From Mesotaenium endlicherianum (Eukaryota; Streptophyta; Zygnematophyceae; Zygnematales; Mesotaeniaceae), in the NCBI GenBank assembly GCA_009602735.1, contig WELA01010114.1:184264-248263 (forward strand): a stretch of DNA of 64,000 nucleotides, in the 5' to 3' direction. Below are positions 49,996 to 63,592 of this stretch, in pieces; within the stretch, counting starts at the first letter, position 1; each line of letters begins with the position of its first letter. The position numbers were made by a program, and so were the translations under genes. Below the pieces are notes generated by a model that had not been told where the DNA came from, searched no databases, and saw only the letters and a program-made list of their open reading frames with translations.

Positions 49996-52240
49996 AACAC
50001 GTGCGCATATGTGTGTATGTGTGTGTGTGTGCTTGTGTGTGTTTGTGCGTGTGTCTGTGAAACTGATGACATATGCTTCAAAAAACGAGGGACACGCACT
50101 TGGACACATACTAAAGTATGCTCATAGTGTCCTTGATATAGATGCAACTTTCGGCCCACAATGACACCGAGCGGGGCCATGAAGAGAAGTTTCTGATGCC
50201 AGGCAGGTATCCATGTGCAGCAGGGAAAGAGAACAAAAGTCATAGATAATATACACTCATGAGGTCTAGTAAACACAAGACAGCAAGGAGGAGAGAGGGA
50301 GGGGGAGGCACAGGGGGGTGAATGTGTACCGGGTACCACTGCAGCAGCTGCCGCAGCAGCCGCAGCGCCCATATATTGGGCAGTCTGCTCAATGACACCG
50401 ACCTCACCCACTTGTATCAGACAATCCTTTTCCGCAGTGCTGATTCGATTGTCGACGCCAGAGTTTTTAGAATGCATTTTTTATATGTAAGCATCTATCG
50501 AATTCCTTTTTGTTGGTTCTTTGCACTCATGCGTGCGCCCATGCGCGCACACACCCCCACACACACACACGCGCGCACACGCACACACACACACACACTC
50601 TCTCTCAAGTTGATCAATATCAAGGTGACAGTGAATATTGCACCACATGCATGTCTACAATCCACAGACTCAGATGAGCGCTCACTGCTGTTCTGCTTAA
50701 GATGATATATGCAGCAAGCATTGACGCAAAATGATAGAGCACACGAGAGGTAGATAGCAGCATGTACCCCACGTGAAGGGGGTCGAGGGCTTTCAGGTGC
50801 GCCATAAGTGCTTCCTCGGTGCATTCCCACGGCGCCGGCAGCTCCTCCTGCTGGATGATGCGATATTATTAACAATGTTCTATGACTATCCAGAAGATCT
50901 ATTGAATAACATATATAGTACTCATAACAGTGGTATGCACGTGTAGCACACAAATTTACGATGATGCCATGCACTCACTCCTATGCAGGGCAATGGGAAG
51001 CTCTCCCTCTTTCTCTCTCTACTTTAGATCGAACAATCGTATGAGAGAGACCTAACACTTTGCCAGACATTGACAGAATGCCATGCTTCTCATACGTGCA
51101 TGCTTCCCGAGGTGCCACATCAACACGATGTTAAGACAGATGCACAATAGTACAAAACTGCATTTACCGACATGCATGGATACAATCATGATGCATGGGA
51201 ATGTCGACGCCATTCTATTGACGCATAGATGAGTTAAACAACAGGCGTAGAGTAAGGTAGAGTAAGTTCAACCCCAACGTGCAAGAGGGGAAACGAGCTC
51301 ACTTGCGCGTGGTTTGTGGCAGATTGCGCGCTCTCTCTTTGGGGCTGCCCGTGATCTTCGGGCAGGTTGTGGGCGCCGTGGTGGTGCACATGTGGAGCCT
51401 TGGGAGGGAAGAAGTATGTCGAGAGAGGCTCCCCAGGAAAATGGGTCGGCGGAAATATGCAGAACTCCATCCAGGCCCTCAAGCTGTCAAAAAGCCCAGC
51501 CCGCCCCCCCCCCGACAACAAGATTGCCCATAGTTAGCCCTTTGCCGAATTCGTGTCAGCGTGCTTGCTCAACCTCGGTTGCAAGATGAATACATGACGA
51601 TTGAACTCCTCACCTTTTCAAAGAACATGGGTACGAGGGCAAGTAGTCGAGGATGTAGACTGGGGAGACGTTGATCACAGGCTAGCAGAATGCTGGTGGG
51701 CGCAACTGTCAAGCAGCAGCGCAATATAGCCTGCCTTGAATGCTTGCATTGAGCGGCCCCCCGCAACACCCCTAATGTTCTCCAACAATTGGAGGCTAAG
51801 ACGGAATCAGCATGAACCTATAAGCATATATTGGGATGAAATATTGCAATCGAGGAAGAAAAAGAAGAACTCGCTATGCATGTCTGATGATCGTGTAGGA
51901 ATGACCGGGCGGATACACAAAGATTCTGAACCGTAGACATAGATGACTTTAACTCTTATGGAGCGAAACCGGCAATAACAGATTCACATATTTATGCAAA
52001 AAGACAAGGCTGAACAAAACCTTCAGTCAAAAAAAATGCTAGAGTAAGAACGATACTTAAGAGGGAATCATTCAAGCGCCAAGTAGGACACGTACGGGGA
52101 AGTATTGTCGCCACACTCTAAGACAGGCAGCAAACTCAACATTCACAGCATGCTGTCTGACAACTCTTACTTTCCCGTTTGTCTATAAGTGTCCATGTTT
52201 CTGCACAACTAAAAAGACAAGACACGTGTGCGTGTCTGTG

Positions 52241-52274
<34 letters not shown>

Positions 52275-53749
52275 AGCGAGAGAGAGAGAGAGAGTTTTTG
52301 TTGTTTGGGGGGGNGCTAAGGAGAGCCTGCGTTCGCTGACTCAGCCGCCACACGTGCGGCGTGCCGAGCAGCAGCTCCAGCATCACCACGCCCGCGCTCC
52401 ACATGTCGTACCTGCAGTGCGCCAGCAAGGCCGCCATGCAAGCACAGCGGAACAACAGGAGCACAAGCCGCTGCCATGTCAGCATTCTAGCCATGCCAGC
52501 AGTGGTGCCGCGCCAGCAACTTTCCTCGTCCTGCTAACTCATGCCCAGCGTGTGCTGGGGGGGGGAATAGAGGTTTGCTGTGAGCATGCATGGCTCATGT
52601 GCGCGTGCCCCTGCATGCCCTTGTTCTCGCTTTGTTGCGAGCTGGATGAGGAAAGCGGGCACTTGGTATGGTGACACCTGTTCGCATGTCATCCATCCAT
52701 TTGCGTCCGTGGCTTGGGTTTGATCAAACATATATTGGCAAGAGAAGAACGAACAAGCGGGAGGCAGCAGCGCTCTCTCCCTGAAACAGAAAACTCCAAC
52801 TCCAGCTTGCGGATTCCTGACATGGCACGTGCAGATGAGAGCATGCGCACATGCGCGCGTGCACGCAACTGCAAGCATGCACTCACGTACAAGTTGTGTA
52901 CGAAAGGGTCGCAATCGCACCTCCTTCAACACACAAAGCCATAGCCCATATGAGCCCACTGCTCACTGCTCACACTCACGAGGGAAGACTGCTACGTGCA
53001 AAAGCCCTTGAAACATGTTGTAGAGCCCTGAATCGAAATTCCGATCCTGCAACCTGAAGACAGACCCCTCCACCCTACACACACAGACGCGTGTCGAGCA
53101 ATGTCAGCAAACGAAGAAAGAGACAGCATAGAGGAGCAATGGCATCCAAGAGCCGACACATACGCGGGCCTGAGCGCGGGCGCCAAGTGGCTCTCTCTGC
53201 TTGAGGGGCGGCGCACGTGGGGCGCGCTCGCGTGTGCGGCAAGCAGCGACTCGGGGGGCGCATACAGCCGGGTCTCCTCGTCCCTGCGTGCGTTCGCACA
53301 CAAATTAAATAAAGACGCAAAAGTTGCGTTGCTGCTCACAGGCCGCCTCGTGCCTGAATGCGTGCAAGCGTGCCGGCGTGCGTGCATGCGTGCGTGCCCT
53401 CAAGAAGGCATAAGTGACTCGCCGCAACTGTTGCTTGCGCCACGTGCATGCGATACATGTCACGGCCTCATGGATTGGGAGTCAGTGACACGGCCGTCGC
53501 TCGTCAAGAACTGTGTTTGGGAATCCTTACTTGCAAACGCACGCGTGTGTGACGTATGCACTCATTGTAGGAGTGCGAGAGATCATGAAGGTTGAATGCA
53601 CGCAAGAAGACAGATGACTATAACGAGTTTAGAGAAGCAAACGTTCACATATCTGTACTATTCATATTTTACAATCACTTTACATACTTACGTAAATAGA
53701 GGGGAAAAAAGAAAGGGAGGGTGGGAGGATGGGAGGCAGGGAGGGTGGA

Positions 53750-53812
<63 letters not shown>

Positions 53813-56800
53813 NAGAGAGAGAGAGAGAGAGAGAGAGAGAGGCCGATAGAGTAGTAGGCCAGGTGGCTGAGAGACGTGAGGCCACCTGGAGGGCCCAGAT
53901 GGGCCGTAGAGGTTCTCGAGTGTGAACGGGTCCACAGCGCTCCCGAAATCGGCCAGCCGCCTGCCAACACAAGGCGAGCTACACAAAGTCAGCTCATTCC
54001 ACTCTCTTCCACTCATATCTTCAAAGACAAGGAGGAAGACACCTATACGCGGCCTCGCAGGGTGAATTTTGCAACAGCCCACACATGGCAACAACCGAAA
54101 TTTATAGCCATACACACACAGCCAAAAATGTATTGACATGTACACTGTGATATGCTCGCGCATGTGCACACTAAGACTTGATCGCGTGGGTGCGGACACG
54201 TCCGGGGACAAGTCCCAAGTGCTGGATATAACACACATATATGCGACATCAATAAAAAAAATAGTACACATGTGCCAGCCGATATATACATGAGTACTTT
54301 TGCATAGTGCTCTGTGAAACCCACGACTTCGTTTCTCTGCGGCCCTGAAGAGCTCGACAAGAGTGAGGAAAAAGAACGCGCTGGTAGTGGTGCAGAGTGA
54401 AAGCGAGCAGCTGCGGTCCTAGATTCACTCGGCCATTGACGGCGAGGAAAGAGAGCAAGAGAAAGAAAGTGGGGAGGAAAGGAGGCGGGTGGGCAGGGGG
54501 CAAGAGAAGAGTTGCTGGGGAGTGGAGGGGGGGCTGCAGAGGGCAGGCAATAAATGGGGGGGGAAGGTGGGGTAGGTATAGGCATGAGGAGGGGCGAAAG
54601 TGCCTGTGAGTGGGTGCCAGGTGGCGATTGCAGGTGCAATGCACATCTCCTAGTACTGTTAGAATTCAATAATGTAATGCTCGGGATAATGAATGTTGTC
54701 GTGGGACACGAGCGAGGTCAGCAGGGCAGACAACAGGAAAGAGGAGGAGACAGGCGGAGACAGCAGATGCTTGTGCGGTGTAGGAGTGACACTTGGCAAA
54801 GGAGAAAACATGAAAGTGGAAGGGGTTGAGGAGGAGGGTGGAGGGAGGGAGAGAGAGAGAGAGTGGGGAAATAAGGAAGAGGGAGAAGGTGTGCTGAGCC
54901 CAGGGGCGATAGTGCTTGCATGTGTTGTTTCAAGAAGCTACTATAACTTGGTGGCTTTTTTTCAGCCAGGTCTCTGGTTTAGCGTTTTGTGTTTGGGTTT
55001 TCTAAGGATCTGCTGAAATGGAAGAGAGTTGGGCTGCGGACTTCTGGGGAACGAGGAGACAAGCAGCATTGGCCCTATTGGCCCTCACAACCGGTGCAAG
55101 AAGGTAATAAGAGACACGCTTGATAGCTTCCGCCTTAATCCTTGAAGAGGAGAAGGGGGTGGGGAGAGGCAAAGGAGGGGTGTGGGAGGGCAGGAGGAAA
55201 GGGGGAAGGAAGAGAGGGGACTGCAGGAGGACCCCAAGGTGCGCGAGATGCGGCTGGAGCGCTGCAGGGGAGACTTCTGTAGGAGGAGGAGGAGGAGGAG
55301 GAGGAGGAGAAACAGAACATTGAAAAAGAGTTCGTCAAACCGAATACTCTCAGCATGATGGGGATTTTTTGTACGATCGGCTTTCGACGGAGAACTGGAA
55401 AAGACGTTCACCTTGAGCACAAAAGGCATCTTCTGTTGGCAGCAATACAAACAAGTACTGTTAAAAAGGAAGGAACAAAAGCAAGCACTAAGTTCAACGT
55501 GGAGGCCAAAGAGCCCACTAGGGGACAAAGGGGACAGAGGAAACAGAAGGGACAAGGGGGACAGAGGGTGCCCTCTTCCTCCTCAAATGAGACGAGGATG
55601 TGGAGACGAGAGGAAGGCCACACAACGTGGGACACAAACACATATTGTGACTTGGAAGAAGCACGCCCCAGACTCTTCACCCTTCCCCCCAGCTTGCAAG
55701 AAAGCAGAGGGAGAGAGAGAGAGAGAGACAGAGGTAGTGAGTGAGACTGGGAAGTGCAAATAACGTCATACAGTGTGAGGTTGAGGTGTTGATGGCTCCC
55801 AACGTCCCCCTTCAGGGGGTCTTGGCCCTCGATGCTTACCAGCAGATTCTCTGTTCCCGATCCAGCACAACAGGTCAGATGTCACTCGCCTGCACTGCCA
55901 CGTGGCATGGCGGCAGCCTGTCCCGGAGGAGATATGATTAAACACCTATCCATAGTAGCTCTACGACCACTCAATTGCATATTCATATGCTAGCCACAAA
56001 CAGATGCAAATATATATGGACGCACGTATGCTTACGTACATGTGTATGTACTGTATTGAACACTTTGACTGGCACAAACACCTTGTCCGCGACGAATAGG
56101 GGGAAAGACAGAGAGGGGGAAAGGGGGTGAGGAGGGAAGGGGTGGGAAAGAGGGCTGGGGCGTTGTTTTTCCAAGGAGGAGGACGATGATGGGAGCTGTC
56201 GTGCCCAGTTGAACAACTTTGTCTTCAACTATCTTTCATGTCGCCCCTCTTTGTTCAATTCCAAAAAGAAGTTGCCCACCCAGCAGTAAGCACGTAACAC
56301 TCGGTAACCCAGCAAAGCACAGCCTTTCCCCAAACGCATCATCGGGCTGTAAATGCCGATCCCCGCCACAATTTCTGCACCAGCATTTGGCTACTAATTT
56401 CTACAGCATTTGGCCACTAATTTCTAAATGTGATGACAATGTTTCAGGTTATGGGTGCGTGAGCATGTCAAGGGGGGGCGTGCGGATGACGGGCAAGCTG
56501 AAACCTGGCTTGACATCGCGGTGCGTGGCGTTGAGTGCATGCACCTCTGCCAGCGCATGCATCTGCTCGCACACGTGCGCCCCCCCNACCCACCCCCACA
56601 CAAATGCACACCATTGCCAAGCAACGTCAAAGGTTTGACAGATGGAGCACATGCAGCCTACGGCAGGGACACAGTTAGATGCGAGAGGAGATGCAAGGCA
56701 CAAGCGTGTGTATTAGCAGGAAAGGTCTTACTGATATTGATAGGTGCAGACAAACAAATCGGAAGCACGCGCACACTCATGAATAGTGTCAAGCGAAGAA

Positions 56801-59800
56801 ATGTACATACAACTTGTTTCAAATTCCTCATGTGCAAGATGTAAATGCATGTGTGTAATGCATGTGTGTGTGTGTGCCTCTCTCTGGGTGTGCGTGCATG
56901 CGCGTGTACGTGTGCTGCGTAATCTATCCTCTCACCTCTAATAGGGCTGTATCCATCAGATGAAGAGCAAAGAAGAAGCAAATCAGGATGAATCCTGTAG
57001 TCCGCTACAAACGTGTTCAAATGAATTGCAGACGAGCGTTCCACGCAAGCGCATGGCCCATGCTGCACACACCACCACCCGCGCAGTGTGCACGCACACT
57101 CTCGTGCAGGCATGCAGACATTGATGAAGTCTTAAGACCGCTAGCACTCACGAGCTGGCGGAGGGAGCATGCACACGGGGAGGCACGCCGCTGACACAAC
57201 GTGTGCGCGCACCGGCAGAAACGCACTCAGAGGTTGAAAGAAACCAACAGAGCCCCTCTGCGCTCACAAACTGATGGGAGAGCGAGCGGGCAGAGAGGAC
57301 CAACACACACGCACCCACGCACCCGGGCACGCATGCACACCAATGCACCGGCGCACTTGCAGACGTGCGCACGCACGTAAGTGCACTTGAACGCCTGCGG
57401 CCCAGACAGAGATGCAAAGAGACGGAAGAAAGCACTCACGAGCTGATGGAGGAGCGAGCGCGTGGTGAGGCGCCCGCGTGGCGTCCCGCGCAGCCATGCC
57501 CACCACTCCGACCTCCCCACCACCGCATATCCCCTCGCCCCTCCTACTCTCTCCCCTCTTCGCCCTCTCCCCCCTGCTGCCTCTCCTCCTCCTCTCCTAC
57601 TGCCTCCTGCTGATTGCTCCTCTCCACGCTCGTCTCCTGCTCTTGCTCCCGCATCTCCCTCACTACCTGCTCCTCCACTTCCATCCTCTCTTGCTCCTCC
57701 TCCTCCTCCTCCTCCTTGCCGATCTCTCTTTCCTCTTTCTTCTTTTTGTCCTCTCTGACCTTCGCGCTTGCTCCCCTTCTCCGCCGCCAGCTGCTGCTGC
57801 TGCTGCTGCTTCTCCTCCTCGTCTCCCGCCCCCTCCTGCTCCTGTTCTGTGGGGCAGCCCTCGCGTTCAACCTCGTCTCCCGCGTCTCTGTTCAAATCAC
57901 AGGCGCCAGCACTGGTACAACTCCCACATACTCCAACGCCACCTCCACCACCACTACCCCCAACATCACCAGACCCTGCACCACAAACGAGATCTTCTTG
58001 CGAGCTGCACAGAGGGGGCACCAGTTGTCTTTCGCTATCGGCTCTTACTCCTGCACTCAGATCCCCCCCACTTCCGTCTGGTCCTCCACTTCCAGTCCTC
58101 TCCCTCTCCCTCGCCCTCGCTCTCTCTCCCCGCTCTTCCCCTCCCTCCCCAAGCGTGCCAGCCGGATCCTCTTCCTCTGCCGTCTGAATCCATGGAGCCG
58201 CCTCCTCAGAAGCGAGCAAAGATACCGTCGAGTCTCGCAGCACATTGGCCTCGTCACAGGGAGCAGCCGTGTGGGGCCGCCCGTGGCTGCCAAGCGTGCC
58301 CGAATCTGCGTACACGTAGGCGTGCGCGCTGGCATGCAAGAGCGTGTGCTTGCTCCTGTGCCCATGCGCATGCGCATGCGCGTGCACGTGCGCGTACGCA
58401 TGCGACTGTATCTGGTTTTTCTCTCCAGAGGCCGCGCGCAGGGGAGAGCAAGCAGGAGGAGGAGAAAGGAACGGGAGTGGGGGCGCATTCCTTTCGAGAC
58501 GACAGGAGGGAGAGGCAAGAGAGACTAGTGGAACGGAAGGGGAGGAAAGCAAGGAAGAAGAGAGAGAAGGGGCAGGTGAGAGCAAGGGGGATGGGTTTCC
58601 ATAATGCCTGGCGGTTGCAGCAGCAGCAGCGGTGGCAGTGCGGGCGATGGTGGCAGAGGAGCCGGAAGAGGGGGAGGAGGAGGAGGAGGTGTAGAGGAGA
58701 GATGCAAGGGACGCGCCCTCGTGGCGAAACACCAGCCACAGATCGCCGCCAGCCGTAAAGGACTCCACGTAGCGCGCCACGTGGCGCGTTCCCCCGCCCT
58801 GTTGACCTTGAGCTTGGCCTTCGCCGCCTTGAGGCGTCGGCGCTCCGTTCTGCCCGCTCCCATTTGCTTCCCCGTCGTGCCGCCAGCTGTCCTCCTGCCA
58901 GCTGTCAGCACTCTCCCTGCTGCCGCTGCTGTTGCTCCCGCTGTTGCTCCTGCTGTTGCTGTTGCTGGTGCTGGAGTTGGTGCTGGTGGTGGTGCTGGTG
59001 GTGGTGCTGGTGCTGCTGCTGTTGGTGTTGCTGCGGGCCGTGGAGGAGAGCAAGAGCTCGCCAAAGTGCTTCTCCCTGAGGCCACTCAGCCTCTTACTTG
59101 TCGAGCCCTGCCATGCCAGGTGGCAAATGCACGCGCCCACATACACGTGCGTAAGTGCGTATAGATAAGGGTGTTATCAAAGGTCCAGATTCATATATAT
59201 GGACATTTACACATACGCCAATGGTTACCTTCACCTTTCTCTCTATGCCTCTCTCTGTGTCTCTCTCTCTCTCTATCTCTCCCTGCATGCAATCATGCTC
59301 ACTCATATAGCTGTCAGTTTGCGCAGGAGGTGAGTGGGAGAGCAGAGAGCCCCCCCCCAAAACAGCAAATGACCGACACACACACAGAGACACACGAAGC
59401 ACACACACGCGCACACGCGCACATGAGCACGCACCGTGATGCGCTTGAGGACGTATATCTCCTCCACCGCTGTCCCCCGCTCCCCCGCGTCCAGACCCTC
59501 ATCCTCCTGTTTCTCGCTCTCCTCGTGTTCATCTGCTCCTCCTCCACCTCTCTCCATCTTCATCTTCTCCTCCCCCTCCTCCCGCGCCTCGTCTCTGTGT
59601 GAGCCTTCCCCCTCCTGGCCATCCTCCCTGCCCCCCACTCTGCGCTCCTCTACCCAGGCACTTGGTCCCCTCTTCCCCCCCCTCTCTTCTTCTCCGTCCT
59701 CTTCCTCTCTCCCTCCCCCACTGCTTTCTCCTCCTCCTCCTCCTCCTCCTCCCTCCGTCCCTTCCCGGTCTCCCCTCCCCCAGCCACCTGTCATTATTGC

Positions 59801-60189
59801 ACTCCCTCTCCTCTTCTCGCTACTCTGTGCCTCCTCCTGCTGCTCGTTTTTTTTTCCCACCGGCAATCCCAACCCCCCATCAGCAGCAGTCCTCGCTTGC
59901 CACGTGTTGGCTCTGGGCCAGCTGACATCCGCGTGCAGCCCACTGGGGCCACCCGTGGGAGGCGAGCTGGCGGCAGGCTCCTGCAGGATGATCTTTGCCT
60001 CCTGCCGTGGGGGACAGGTGTCAAGCGCAGAGCGCTCCGCCAGCCAGACCTCCCCAAAGGCCCCCTTGGCAAAGTTTCTTCTCAGAGTGTAGCTGCGTAG
60101 AGAGGCCAGAGGGGGCACAAGTGATTATTGTGTGTGCCTGCGTGCATGTGTCTATGCATGTGTTTGCGGGGGCCCGCGCGTGCGCGCGC

Positions 60190-60244
<55 letters not shown>

Positions 60245-63200
60245 CGCTGAAACAATGTTTAGCAGCCGGAATAGTGCACTTGTGCTCACCCAGCTTACAC
60301 TGAAGTATTGGTTCATGCCTTCACGCACATCCGCACGGAAGCAAGGAAGACAACAGAAGGAAGAAAAAAGGAGATCCAAGTGAAGGCACTTCTAACCTCT
60401 TTTTGCAAAAAGAACACGAGATGAGATTTAGGCTCGACCTACGGGTAGTACAATGAATGATCATGCACCGGGGTGCCATCAGGAATACACATAACTCAGA
60501 CAGAGACCTGCAGAACCTAATGCAAAGAAGCAAGCAAAAACGACACTGGAACTACAAACTGGGAAAAGAGTGGTCAGAGGAGTAGAACCACAAAAAGAAA
60601 AAGATGAGGAAGAAAGAAAGAGCAAGCATTGGACGCATAACAAACAAACAGACATCAAACACACATCTCGAGGTTGAGTACTCACTGGTGGTCTGCCAGC
60701 TCTCCCCGCACGTCCTCCCCCCCCCTGGCCCCATGCGCAGGCCTGGAGGGGGGGAGGGAGCGCGGGTCCAGGGGGACAGAGGTGATCAACCCTAGGAAGT
60801 GCTCCAGCCCCTCTGGCAGCAGTGCGGGACCCCCCCCCCTCTCCACGCGGCGGATAGCGCAATTCTCGCGCGCGATATAGAAGGGACAGACCAGGTAGTG
60901 ATAATAGGCCTCCAGAAGCGCCGTAGATTTGACTGCCCGGATTCAGAAGAAAACAACAGCAGGGGGGGGGCGTGAAGAGGGGAGGAAGGACACCTGTGGG
61001 CTTACGCGGCCATTCTCAGAGAATGCCAGGTGTATGCGCACCCATGCACGCATGCACGCGATGACAGGGACTGGCTTGGGACTTCTTAGAACACCTCATG
61101 GAATCGACTGTAAGAGAATGTGCAGAAATGGGCGTTCCGAAGGTAATCTTCATGACGACACTAAATAAATGAGAGAGCACGAGATGAACAATGGGAACGA
61201 GGGAATGACGGGCTGCGACGTTTAGAAAGAATAGTACAGATCTGTGCACAACTCCTGGCGCTGACATACGACGGATTTGCAGAAGATGTTTGGACCCCCT
61301 CTGATCAGACAGAGCCACATGTCAGCAGGACCAATGGCGGGAGATTTGCCACCTGGCTGCACCAAGAGAGCAGTGCCCATCCTCCTCGCGCCACCTGGCA
61401 GTGCAACGCCTGTGGGCCCTTCTTCTTGCCGCTGGATTATCTCATCCGTCCCTCCTCCCTCCTCTCCTCTCTCTCCTCCTCCTTCTGCCCCTGCTTCTTC
61501 ATCCCCCCCCCTCTCTTCAGCTCCAATTCTGTCCTCATCTATACCCTCAATCCCGCCAAAAAAGCTCTCCCCCTTCTTGTCCTCCTCCTCCGCCTTTGCA
61601 TCCTCCTCCTTCTCCGCACCGTCAACCCGTCTGCCCCCAGCAAGCGATATGCTTTCATTCTCCCTATCGTCCACTTTCACCTCTCCTGTAAGCTCGGCTA
61701 CTTGCATGCCGCCACCTGGACCACCGCCACCTGGCATCCCAAGGGGCTCCGCCACGCCAGCTGCACCAAGGACCACCGCCGCTGTTCGGTCGAAGACAAC
61801 TCGCTGTGGCTCGCCAGCTGGCAGCCACCGACCCATCGGTGGGATGATGCCACCTAGTGCAAGCTCGTCGTTCCAGGTGGCACTACCTGGAGCAAGGAGC
61901 TCGTCCCAGGAGGTGCCACCTGGCATCTGGGGATAGGTGTGCCCGAATTCCTCTGGGGGAGCAGGGACCATGTCAGACGAAGCAAGCCTTTCTGGTGCTA
62001 GAGGTGTCCAGAAGTCGCCACTTGGCGGAGAAACACTGCCAGGTAGAGGCTTCAGGAGTTTGTAGCAGTGGGCAATCTCCTCTGCGCTCAGCTGGACGCC
62101 CAGACATGGTTTTGAGGAAGAAAGGAGAAGGGCAATGTGGCAATGTGAGAAGGATGAGAAACTATGTGGGTGACGAGGGCCCTTTCCTCTGCACAATTCC
62201 ACTAGATGCTGCATATCATGATACAAAGTTAAGGAATAGGGATGTGAGCAACATGGAAATCTGTGCAGTGCGAGCACACAGGAAAGACAGCAAGACGTTT
62301 GCAAAGTAATTGAAAACATCATGTAAACCAATCCAAGCTAATCGTGTCTTTCACCAATTGACAACAGTCTTGGCAAATTTGGAAGCATAAGCTGCCACTG
62401 CTGTTGCTCTTGATAATTTAAAAGTGGGATACATCTATGGTACAACAAAATACACGCCATGAGTTATACAACTGGATTAATAAACGACCTCACAGGATAT
62501 GACGGATGCTAACGGGCAATGAAGGGAGGTGCAAGCAAGAAAGAGCACACAAGAAGGTGAGGGCCCGTGAAAGCACAACAACTATGGTACTTTAGTTCTA
62601 CACCACATTGGCAGCACGTCTGATGAATATCAACAGACTGCATCAACCTTTTCCTGTGGCCCTGGGGACCGTATACAGAATGTTCATACAAGAGGAGGTG
62701 AAGGCATGCACGCATGCAGATGATGGGGATGCATGTGCATCACAAGTCCAAGTAGCCCGTATCTTATGCTGACGTATACGCGCATGTACATGTACACGAA
62801 CAGATATACAAACGTATGCACAGACAAACGCTGCAAGATATACTGACAACAATATGTGCACATGTGAAGATAAATACATTTTACATAACACATAAAGACA
62901 TGAAATCTCAAGAACATAAAAGCATGCGCACATAGGGGCGTGTCTCAAGCGAGAAGTAAGAAACGGCAGGGTGGTCTAGCTGGCATCCTTACCACCGTGC
63001 CAGGTGTCACTGTCGCCCGCTGTGGGCCATCCGCGTCAGCGTTCCTCTCCATGATCGCCACCTGCCCCTCACGTGGGACCGATACAGCTGGCAGCAGCAA
63101 GTCCCGTCGCGCCAGATGTCTTCCGTCCGCTCTCCTCGTCCGCCAGCTGTCAGCTACTGACGAGAGCCCCACAGCACTTGCGGGGACCTGACAGGTGGCA

Positions 63201-63553
63201 GCATCCCCACAGCCGCACCCATCAGCGTTACCTACATTTGCAGCCTCCCTGGAGCTAGGTGCATCTGTATCTGCAAGTGGGATAAGTTCTAGTCCAGGTT
63301 CGTCTGTATCCGCAATGGAGCTGACCTCTGAGCTCAATTCTGAATCTAACTTTGTATCGAAATTTTGGTTATGCCTGACAACATTCTTATCTGAAATTTC
63401 CACATTCCCTGCGTCTCCACCCTTCCCTCCTGCTTGCGTCCTGATGCCACCTGGTGCTTCCTCCTCGTGCACGCCCTGCACTTTCTCTCCTGACGCACCA
63501 GAAATACCTGACACTTTTACATGAGAGCCACCTGTCGCCGCCACCCCTGACGC

Positions 63554-63592
<39 letters not shown>

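Noticed and set aside
57478-58758. 426-codon open frame on the plus strand
   Set aside because: It is antisense to the large exon of the phosphatase-kinase gene, which has conserved kinase motifs on the minus strand. The open frame results from biased composition.
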